Source of the DNA: JACVRW01 sp034664105 | GTDB lineage: Bacteria > Actinomycetota > Thermoleophilia > Solirubrobacterales > Thermoleophilaceae | Reading direction: 5' to 3' | Assembly (NCBI GenBank): GCA_034664105.1 | Contig: JAXDIH010000145.1 | Coordinates: 1 to 35,987, forward strand | DNA length: 35,987 nt | In this document: positions 30,778 through 35,987 of the stretch, in pieces | Layout of the letters: each line of letters starts with the position of its first letter | Position numbering within the stretch: position 1 is the first letter of the stretch | Notes under the pieces: model-generated | Told to the model about the DNA's origin: nothing | What the model saw: only the letters and a program-made list of their open reading frames with translations | Databases searched by the model: none | Program-made: the position numbers and the translations under genes

Positions 30778-31364
30778 GGGCTGCCGCGGCCGGGCGCCGC
30801 TCCCGGCTCCGGACCGAACTCGCCGGGGGCGGACGGAGCGTGCGGAGCCGGACTCGCCGGGGGTGATCGCGGCGGCGGCGGGCGCGGGGCGGCCCGGGGC
30901 GCAACCGGCACGGCCGGCGGCGCAACCGGAGCGGCCCGCGGCGCAACCGGAGTGGCCCGGGGCGCAACCGGAGTGGCCCGGGGCGCAACCGGCGCGGCCA
31001 GCGGCGCAACCGGCGCGGCCGGCCGCTCCACCCCCTTCTTCGCCGGCTTCCGCCCGCGCCGCCGAGGCGGCCGGAGCCCAACGCGAGCGCCCGGGGGCCC
31101 CACCCCCCGCTTAGCCGCCTTCCGCCCGCGGCGCGGCGCAGCCGGAGGCCGCCGCGGAGCGGGCCGAGCCCGCACGCCGCGCGACCCCGCCCCGCGCTCC
31201 ACCCGAACCTCCCCCTGCCGCGGCCTCTCGACCCCCTCGCCGGCCCCTCTCGGCCACGTGGCGATCAGCAGCCCGGCGGCCATCAAGGCCGTCAGCCGCC
31301 CCACGTTCGCCCATCGGACCCGGCGCACCAGCGCCGCGACTCCACTCGACCGCCGCCGGCCCAT
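30624..31364 (-). CDS. Basic, Pro/Ala-rich repeat membrane protein, unknown function
   Basis: About 246 residues if the whole frame is used. The N-terminus MGRRRSSGVAALVRRVRW leads into a single hydrophobic helix (VGRLTALMAAGLLIATWP). Then comes a strongly basic Arg/Lys/Pro region with histone-tail-like RRRGRKPAKKG and six heptads of the PVAPRAT type, and a proline-rich end. The ATG at 31364 is used; a TTG three codons earlier is possible. The final 51 residues are antisense to the trehalose gene end, which is suspicious and may mean the true stop differs. The frame also has high GC and could be partly fortuitous. I favour a real cell-envelope or nucleoid-associated protein because of the clean membrane helix and positive-inside pattern. 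Confidence 0.5.
   Translation of the reverse strand: MGRRRSSGVAALVRRVRWANVGRLTALMAAGLLIATWPRGAGEGVERPRQGEVRVERGAGSRGVRARPAPRRPPAAPRRGRKAAKRGVGPPGARVGLRPPRRRGRKPAKKGVERPAAPVAPLAAPVAPRATPVAPRATPVAPRAAPVAPPAVPVAPRAAPRPPPPRSPPASPAPHAPSAPGEFGPEPGAAPGRGSPYERTGASPRRLALMSTSWSSTQSPGSRAVTIRFRPCALHERSSADIERAR
30898..31023. repeat. Six tandem 21-base repeats
   Basis: Six units of exactly 21 bases begin at 30898, 30919, 30940, 30961, 30982 and 31003. Each starts GGCGCAACCGG. Units 3 and 4 are identical and the others differ at a few bases. The period is in frame and encodes seven-residue units (PVAPRAT-like) on the minus strand. It is a likely site of copy-number variation. Confidence 0.85.
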
Positions 31365-31422
31365 GGACGGCAAAGCCCCGCTCCAGGGCCCTTTCGCCCC
31401 GTCCGGACCACCGGCCCGCTGC

Positions 31423-31428
31423 TAACCT
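31423..31428 (+). promoter_or_regulatory. -10 element of rpsF (leaderless)
   Basis: TAACCT is followed by ten bases and the ATG at 31439. No Shine-Dalgarno precedes rpsF, unlike ssb and rpsR further down the operon. Confidence 0.5.
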
Positions 31429-31438
31429 GCCCGGCTCG

Positions 31439-32110
31439 ATGACACGCCTGTACGACCTGATGCTGCTGATCGATCCGAACGCTCCCGAGGAGCGCCGCAC
31501 AGCGGCGGTCGCGGAGGCCGAGACGCTGATGACGTCGGGCGGCGAGATCGTCGCCTCCGACGATTGGGGCCAGCGCCGCATGGCGTACGAGATCGACCAC
31601 CGACCGGAGGCCGAGTACCGGCTCTACCAGTTCAACGGCGACACCGAGCTGCTCGGTCGGCTCAACCAGCGCCTGCGCATCAACGACGCCGTGCTGCGCT
31701 TCCGCATCATCAAGGCGAAGGCCGGCCAGCCCCTACCGCCGCCGCCGGAGCAGCAGTCCCCACGCCGCCGCGACGACCGCGAGGCCCAGGACACCCGCGT
31801 AGCCGCCCGCGCGGCCGCGGACGCGCCGGCCGCCGGAGACGCCGCGTCAACAGACGCCGCGCCCACGGACGCACCCGCGCCCGACGCTCCCGCCGCCGCA
31901 GACGCCCCCGCACCCGCCGAGACCCCCGCCGCCGCACCTGCCGCCGCAGACGCCCCCGCCGCCGCGGACGCCCCGGCCGCCTCGGACGCACCCGCGCCCG
32001 CCGAGACCCCCGCCGCCACGGAGGCACCCGCCGCCGCGGAAGCAGCCCCTGCGGAAGCGCCTCCCGCCGAGGAAGCGCCTCCCGCCGGGGACGCACCCGC
32101 CGAGGAGTAG
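31439..32110 (+). CDS. rpsF: Ribosomal protein bS6 with long acidic Ala/Pro tail
   Basis: A 223-residue protein. Residues 1 to about 97 are a normal bS6 domain (YDLMLLIDPNAPEERR, DDWGQRRMAYEID, LYQFNG, NDAVLRFRIIKAKA), which binds bS18 and 16S rRNA in the small-subunit platform. Ordinary bS6 proteins end near here. The remaining ~120 residues are almost only Ala, Pro, Asp, Glu and Thr, in units like APAPAETPAA and AAADAPAA, and should be disordered and negatively charged. The extension stays in frame to a TAG with a balanced codon pattern, so it is probably translated. It heads the rpsF-ssb-rpsR-rplI cluster. Confidence 0.93.
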   Translation: MTRLYDLMLLIDPNAPEERRTAAVAEAETLMTSGGEIVASDDWGQRRMAYEIDHRPEAEYRLYQFNGDTELLGRLNQRLRINDAVLRFRIIKAKAGQPLPPPPEQQSPRRRDDREAQDTRVAARAAADAPAAGDAASTDAAPTDAPAPDAPAAADAPAPAETPAAAPAAADAPAAADAPAASDAPAPAETPAATEAPAAAEAAPAEAPPAEEAPPAGDAPAEE

Positions 32111-32172
32111 CCGCCGCACCCGCCGCACCCCGCCGCCCTGCGAAAGCGCCCCCGGAGGCCCCTCGTCTGTAA

Positions 32173-32199
32173 CGGCTCTGCGAAAGAAGCCGCTCTTTT
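32173..32199 (+). terminator. Weak hairpin plus T-rich tract after rpsF
   Basis: CGGCT (32173-32177) pairs with AGCCG (32188-32192) around a ten-base loop and is followed by CTCTTTT. This has the shape of a weak intrinsic terminator or attenuator between rpsF and ssb. In the same 198-base gap, CTGCGAAAG occurs twice (32138-32146 and 32178-32186). Confidence 0.35.
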
Positions 32200-32245
32200 C
32201 AGCAACTTCCCGCAGGCATCCGCCCAGGGTCGCCGACCGTCTTCG

Positions 32246-32251
32246 TACACT
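32246..32251 (+). promoter_or_regulatory. Possible internal promoter for ssb
   Basis: TACACT lies 57 bases before the ssb ATG. It sits between two direct CCGTCTTC repeats (32237-32244 and 32270-32277) set 33 bases apart. No good -35 is seen. A separate ssb promoter would make sense for a DNA-damage or replication demand, but this is weak. Confidence 0.3.
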
Positions 32252-32308
32252 CGCTCGACAGCCATCGAGCCGTCTTCATAGACGCCAAGAAGGGAGTTGG
32301 ACCGCCTC

Positions 32309-32767
32309 ATGGCATCAACCAACATCAACAGGGTCGTCCTGACGGGGAACCTGACCCGCGACCCCGAGCTGCGCTCGCTGCCGAGCGGCATGGCCGTCTG
32401 CAACCTGCGGATCGCCTCGAACACGCGCCGCAAGGACAACTCCACGGGCGAGTGGGTCGACAAGCCCAACTACTTCGACGTCACCGTTTGGGGCGCCCAG
32501 GGCGAGAATTGCGCCCAGTACCTGGCCAAGGGAAGGCCCGTCGCGATCGACGGCCGGCTCGAGTGGCGGGAGTGGGAAGAGAAGGAAACCGGCAAGAAGC
32601 GCCAGTCGGTGGATATCATTGCCGATTCCGTCCAGTTCCTCGGCTCTCGCGAAGGTGGCGAGAACGGAGGCCGGTTCACGCCCCAGAGCGATGTCCCGGC
32701 CGACACCGGAGACTTCGAGTCGGCGCCAGTGGGTGCCGGGGGATCAGACGACGACATCCCGTTCTGA
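32309..32767 (+). CDS. ssb: Single-stranded DNA-binding protein
   Basis: A 152-residue SSB. The OB fold runs from INRVVLTGNLTRDPELRSL to about residue 108, with the aromatic/basic DNA-contact strand KPNYFDVTVWG and the RLEWREWEEKETGKKRQSV hairpin. A short Gly-rich linker follows, and the acidic tip DDDIPF that recruits replication and repair proteins is intact. The ATG at 32309 is preferred over the TTG at 32297, because the only purine-rich ribosome site (AAGGGAG, 32290-32296) directly abuts the TTG. It lies between rpsF and rpsR, the standard bacterial arrangement. Confidence 0.96.
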   Translation: MASTNINRVVLTGNLTRDPELRSLPSGMAVCNLRIASNTRRKDNSTGEWVDKPNYFDVTVWGAQGENCAQYLAKGRPVAIDGRLEWREWEEKETGKKRQSVDIIADSVQFLGSREGGENGGRFTPQSDVPADTGDFESAPVGAGGSDDDIPF

Positions 32768-32799
32768 CCCCGAAGTAGCGAGTACGCAGGAAGGATTAC

Positions 32800-33078
32800 G
32801 TGGCGAAGCAGCGTGGAGCAACCCCCACTCGTGACCGCAAGCGCGGTCGGCGGGTCGCACCCGGAGCGGGACGGTTCAAGCCGTGCCCGTTCTGCCGGGA
32901 CAAGATCGACGTGGTCGATTACAAGGACCTCGGAGCGCTGCGTCGGGCGATCAGCGACAAGGGCAAGATCCGTTCGTCGCGTGTGACCGGCGCCTGCCGC
33001 CGCCACCAGTCCCAGCTCGCTCGCGCGGTCAAGCGCGCCCGGGAGCTGGGCCTCCTGCCGTACGTCGCAGACAGGTAA
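32800..33078 (+). CDS. rpsR: Ribosomal protein bS18, cysteine-containing (zinc) form
   Basis: A 92-residue small-subunit protein that pairs with bS6. The core reads FKPCPFCRDKIDVVDYKDL, then SDKGKIRSSRVTGACRRHQSQLARAVKRAREL. The CPFC plus CRRH pattern is the metal-binding (C+) form, not the cysteine-free form some actinobacteria induce under zinc starvation. The N-terminal tail is basic (RDRKRGRRVAPG). The GTG is set by AGGAAGGA seven bases upstream. Confidence 0.96.
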   Translation: MAKQRGATPTRDRKRGRRVAPGAGRFKPCPFCRDKIDVVDYKDLGALRRAISDKGKIRSSRVTGACRRHQSQLARAVKRARELGLLPYVADR

Positions 33079-33095
33079 GGACGGGGACCTAAAGC

Positions 33096-33548
33096 ATGGC
33101 CCAGGCAATCCTCCTCAAGGAAGTGGACAATCTCGGCGAACGCGGCGACGTGATCGACGTGTCGGCCGGGTACCTCCGCAACTTCCTGGTTCCGCGCAAG
33201 CTCGCCCAGCCGGCCACGCCGGCGGCGATCGCGGACTCGCAGCGTCGCCGCGAAGCGGCCGAGCGTGCCGCCGTCGAGGCGGCCGCGAAGGCCGAGGAGA
33301 CGGCTGCCCTGCTGCGCAAGACGGTGCTCACGATCTCCCACCAGGCGGGTGACGACGGCCGGCTGTTCGGCTCGGTCACCTCCCAGGAGATCGTGGACGC
33401 CATCCGTCAGGCGCGCGGCGTGCGGCTCGACAAGCGTCGAGTGCAGCTGGAGGACGCCATCAAGTCAACGGGCACGCACATGGTCACCGTCGAAGTCGCG
33501 GACGGCGTGACGACGGAGATCAAGACGATCGTCACACCGCAGGCCTAG
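33096..33548 (+). CDS. rplI: Ribosomal protein bL9
   Basis: A 150-residue large-subunit protein. The N-terminal domain (AQAILLKEVDNLGERGDVID, then AGYLRNFLVPRKLA) binds 23S rRNA. A long connecting helix rich in Ala, Arg and Glu follows, and the C-terminal domain has GDDGRLFGSVTSQEI. It ends at the usual length. It is the last ribosomal gene of the rpsF-ssb-rpsR-rplI cluster and is followed by dnaB after nine bases. Confidence 0.96.
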   Translation: MAQAILLKEVDNLGERGDVIDVSAGYLRNFLVPRKLAQPATPAAIADSQRRREAAERAAVEAAAKAEETAALLRKTVLTISHQAGDDGRLFGSVTSQEIVDAIRQARGVRLDKRRVQLEDAIKSTGTHMVTVEVADGVTTEIKTIVTPQA

Positions 33549-33557
33549 CGCACACCC

Positions 33558-34958
33558 GTGGCGGTAGCCGTCCCGCCCGAGTCCGCGGGCAGCGTCCCTC
33601 CGCATAACGAGGAGGCCGAGGCTTCTGTCCTCGGCGCGATCCTGCTCACCGAGCAGGCGCTCGACGGCGTGGTTCTCGAGATCGGGCTGAAGCCCGATCA
33701 CTTCTACCGCCCGCGCCACCAGCGGATCTTCCGGTCGATGATCCGCCTGAAGGAGAAGGCGGAGCCCGAGGCCGTCGACGCCCTCACCGTCTGCGACGAG
33801 CTGCGCAGCCAGGGCGACCTGGAGGAGGCCGGCGGCGAGGCCTACATCCACTCGCTGCCGACGGTCGTGCCGGCCGTCGGCGCCGTGCTCGACTACGCGC
33901 GTATCGTCCGCGACGACGCCCTGATGCGGGGCATCCTCGAGACGACCCGCCATATCCAGGCCGAGGTGCTGGCCCACCGCGGCGACCCGCGCGAGCTGAT
34001 CGAGCGTGCCGAGGCGGCCCTCTTCAAGATCGGCCACGAGGGCGGCATGGCCGAGATGCGGACGATCGAGGCCGTCCTCCACGAGGAGATCGACAAGCTC
34101 GAGGAGCTCTCGCGCAGGGACATCGGCCTCACCGGCACCGCGTCCGGGTTCGTGGACATCGACGACCTGACCGGTGGCTTCCAGCCCGGCAACCTGATCG
34201 TGCTGGCCGCGCGGCCGTCGATGGGCAAGTCGACCCTGGCCACCAACATCGCCGAGAACGCCGCCATCGACCACGGCAAGCCGGTCGCGCTGTTCTCGCT
34301 CGAGATGTCCGAGACCGAGCTGGCCCACCGCTTCATCGCCTCCCAGGCGAAGGTGTCCAGCGACGAGCTGCGCAAGGGGCGCGTCAAGGCCGACCGCTGG
34401 CCCAAGGTCCTGCGTGCCGTCGAGAAGCTCGCGGCCGCACCGATCTTCATCGACGACTCCAGCGACATCGGCGTGCTCGAGATGCGCGCCAAGGCACGCC
34501 GGCTCCACGCGCGCCACGGGGGTCTCGGCCTGATCGTGGTGGACTACCTCCAGCTGGTTCGCCCCGACGGCCGCTCCGACAACCGCGTCGAGCAGGTCGG
34601 CGCGATCAGCCGTGGGCTGAAGATCCTCGCCCGCGAGCTCGACATCCCGGTGATAGCTGTGTCCCAGCTCTCGCGAGCGGTGGAGTCGCGTCACCCGCCG
34701 CTCCCGATGCTCTCCGACCTGCGCGAGAGCGGCCAGCTCGAGCAGGACGCCGACGTGGTCATGTTCGTCTACCGCGAGGAGTACTACGACCAGGAGTCCG
34801 AGCGCCTGGGCGAGGCCGACATCATCTTCGCCAAGCACCGCAACGGGCCGATCGGCAAGGTCACGCTCAGCTTCATGCCGAAGTACCCCCGCTTCGCGAG
34901 CCTCTACCGCGACCACGGGGCCGTGCCGGCGATCTCGGATAGCAACGGGGCCGGCTGA
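33558..34958 (+). CDS. dnaB: Replicative DNA helicase DnaB
   Basis: A 466-residue hexameric helicase that unwinds DNA at the replication fork. The N-terminal domain starts PPHNEEAEASVLGAILL, followed by the linker helix. The RecA-like domain begins around residue 190 with GFQPGNLIVLAARPSMGKST (Walker A), FSLEMSETELAHR, and LGLIVVDYLQLVR (Walker B). ESGQLEQDADVVMFVYREEYY and AKHRNGPIGKV supply the arginine-finger region. No intein is present. The GTG start is nine bases after rplI, with the next gene one base after its stop. Confidence 0.96.
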   Translation: MAVAVPPESAGSVPPHNEEAEASVLGAILLTEQALDGVVLEIGLKPDHFYRPRHQRIFRSMIRLKEKAEPEAVDALTVCDELRSQGDLEEAGGEAYIHSLPTVVPAVGAVLDYARIVRDDALMRGILETTRHIQAEVLAHRGDPRELIERAEAALFKIGHEGGMAEMRTIEAVLHEEIDKLEELSRRDIGLTGTASGFVDIDDLTGGFQPGNLIVLAARPSMGKSTLATNIAENAAIDHGKPVALFSLEMSETELAHRFIASQAKVSSDELRKGRVKADRWPKVLRAVEKLAAAPIFIDDSSDIGVLEMRAKARRLHARHGGLGLIVVDYLQLVRPDGRSDNRVEQVGAISRGLKILARELDIPVIAVSQLSRAVESRHPPLPMLSDLRESGQLEQDADVVMFVYREEYYDQESERLGEADIIFAKHRNGPIGKVTLSFMPKYPRFASLYRDHGAVPAISDSNGAG

Positions 34959-34959
34959 C

Positions 34960-35853
34960 GTGCTGCGCCGGGTGGAGCCGCAGGAAGACGTCGCCTGCCC
35001 CTACGGGGAGTGCGACGGCACCACGTGGGTGCTGGACGAGGCCGGCAGCGCCCGGCCCTGCCGCTGCCGCGACCAGCGTGTGCGCAAGGCCGCCAGCGGC
35101 GGTGTCGGCACGGGCATCGGCCGGCGCTTCCTCGAGGTGTCCTTCGACCGCGAGCCGATCGTGTCGCTGGACTCGATGGTGCTCAGGCAGGTGCGCGCGT
35201 TCGTCCGCTCGATCGAGGACCACCTGGACTCCGGCCGCGGGCTGTGGTTCGACGGGCCGGTCGGCACGGGGAAGACGTCGCTGGCGATCCTGGTGGCGAA
35301 GGCGGCCAAGGAGGCCGGCCGCTCCTACGCGGTCTACCCGGTGCCGCGCCTGCTGGCCGAGATCAAGCGCACGTTCGACCGCGACGCCAGCGACACCTAC
35401 CTCGGCTTCTTTCGCCGCCTCTGCTCCGTCGACGTGCTCGTGCTCGACGACCTGGGCGCCGAGAAGCAGACCGAGTGGGTGCTCGAGCAGCTCTACTCGA
35501 TCGTCAACGAGCGCTGGCAGGACCGCCGCTCGATCGTCGTGACCACCAACATCCCCGACGCCGACCCCGAGGCCCCGGCGCGCATGCTGCAAGCGAGCGT
35601 CCGCGACCTGCGCGACGCCACCACGTCCGGGCGCGTCGACGGCCGCGACCTGGAGGACCTCAGGCGGCTGGTCGACCGCGTGGAGCAGGTGACCACCAGG
35701 GTGGCCGAGCTGGACGTCGACAGCGGCTACGACCCGATCCTGCGGCTGCGGCGCCAGATCGGCGCGCGCACGGTTTCACGGCTGGTGGAGATCTGCGACG
35801 ACCCGATCCCGATCATGGGCCCGGACCTCCGCATGGCGGCACAGGGCGCGTAG
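34960..35853 (+). CDS. DnaC/DnaI-like ATPase (putative helicase loader)
   Basis: A 297-residue AAA+ protein of the DnaC/DnaI/IstB group. The N-terminus holds a possible zinc-binding set, CPYGEC and CRCRDQ, as in DnaI-like loaders. The ATPase shows Walker A GPVGTGKTSL near residue 107, Walker B VLVLDDLGAEKQ, a sensor strand RRSIVVTTNI and a C-terminal IGARTVSRLVEICDDPIPI. About 50 extra residues, highly charged (GRDLEDLRRLVDRVEQVTTR), are inserted before that C-terminal helix. This could be a coiled interaction arm. The gene abuts dnaB, separated by one base, with a GTG start. It should load DnaB on DNA. Confidence 0.88.
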   Translation: MLRRVEPQEDVACPYGECDGTTWVLDEAGSARPCRCRDQRVRKAASGGVGTGIGRRFLEVSFDREPIVSLDSMVLRQVRAFVRSIEDHLDSGRGLWFDGPVGTGKTSLAILVAKAAKEAGRSYAVYPVPRLLAEIKRTFDRDASDTYLGFFRRLCSVDVLVLDDLGAEKQTEWVLEQLYSIVNERWQDRRSIVVTTNIPDADPEAPARMLQASVRDLRDATTSGRVDGRDLEDLRRLVDRVEQVTTRVAELDVDSGYDPILRLRRQIGARTVSRLVEICDDPIPIMGPDLRMAAQGA

Positions 35854-35867
35854 CCACGCGACGGCCC

Positions 35868-35873
35868 TAGACT
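35868..35873 (+). promoter_or_regulatory. -10 element of purA (leaderless)
   Basis: TAGACT is followed by ten bases and the ATG at 35884. A CTCCTGGA stretch lies between them, with no good Shine-Dalgarno. Confidence 0.5.
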
Positions 35874-35883
35874 CGCTCCTGGA

Positions 35884-35987
35884 ATGGCTGGTCTCGTAAT
35901 CGTAGGCGCCCAGTGGGGCGACGAGGGAAAAGGCAAGGTCGTCGACTTGATCGCCGAGCAGGCCGATCTCGTCGTTCGCTTCCAGGG
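35884..35987 (+). CDS. purA: Adenylosuccinate synthetase, 5' end only
   Basis: Only the first 34 codons are in the window, and the gene runs off the right end. They encode MAGLVIVGAQWGDEGKGKVV, the family N-terminus with the GDEGKGK phosphate loop, then DLIAEQADLVVRF. The enzyme joins IMP and aspartate with GTP in AMP synthesis. The frame and start are unambiguous. Confidence 0.95.
   Translation, partial: MAGLVIVGAQWGDEGKGKVVDLIAEQADLVVRFQ

Noticed and set aside
30898..31023. Tandem repeats as a possible CRISPR array
   Set aside because: Units are contiguous, 21 bases long and without spacers. They are in frame and coding-like, and no cas genes are present.
30863..31114. Plus-strand frame reading GAQPEWP-type repeats
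   Set aside because: It has no start context or other features. The minus-strand frame over the same DNA has a membrane helix and basic regions and is the better coding candidate.

Overview
The window looks like chromosome of a high-GC actinobacterium, most likely class Thermoleophilia (Solirubrobacterales-like). The evidence is the very GC-rich coding sequence with GTG/TTG starts, actinobacterial-type protein families, and the core order rpsF-ssb-rpsR-rplI-dnaB-(DnaC/DnaI-like ATPase)-purA at the right end. The lineage is inferred from style and was not computed. No rRNA, tRNA, CRISPR array, insertion sequence or prophage was seen, and no intergenic stretch exceeds about 250 bases.

Layout. 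(1) 1-240: non-coding, with a strong hairpin and a cluster of ATGGCA half-sites. (2) 241-7645: a leftward GntR/FCD regulator diverging from a six-gene rightward catabolic operon of two luciferase-like flavin monooxygenases, a YtcJ-type amidohydrolase, a flavin reductase, an aldehyde dehydrogenase and a SnoaL-like protein. This is the logic of a two-component FMN-dependent oxygenation pathway whose substrate cannot be named. (3) 7715-12696: two membrane c-di-GMP enzymes (GGDEF plus HD-GYP, and HAMP plus GSDEF plus EAL) flanking a secreted protein of unknown function. (4) 12768-18565: nudC, pyrE, a small two-TM protein, a structured non-coding region, an L,D-transpeptidase, a CPBP protease-like protein, a HAD hydrolase and a PIG-V-like membrane glycosyltransferase. 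(5) 18564-24349: an MscS channel, a class A penicillin-binding protein, thiL, a tiny FlgM-like protein antisense to the thiL end, and a membrane protein with a degenerate M28 peptidase fold. (6) 24375-27642: an OmpR-type response regulator, histidine kinase and HtrA-like lipoprotein protease, with ATGA/GTGA overlaps. (7) 27668-30777: an RsbW-like protein, then a TreT-type trehalose synthase and a GT20 trehalose-phosphate synthase, then a leftward repeat-rich basic protein. (8) 31439-35987: the ribosomal/replication block, ending in a truncated purA.

The most consistent unexplained signal is regulatory. Twelve genes carry a TAnnnT hexamer ending 6-10 bases before the start codon, as expected for leaderless transcription. 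Genes that lack it, mainly within or at the head of operons, often have a visible Shine-Dalgarno instead. Two neighbouring genes, the M28-like gene and the response regulator, even share two bases of their opposed -10 elements. Other items worth checking are a 120-bp set of nested and possibly competing hairpins at 14703-14819, two perfect palindromes bracketing the L,D-transpeptidase -10 element, the M28-like protein lacking metal ligands, and an acidic Ala/Pro tail of about 120 residues on ribosomal protein bS6. No single clearly new system stands out. The candidates are ranked in the findings.
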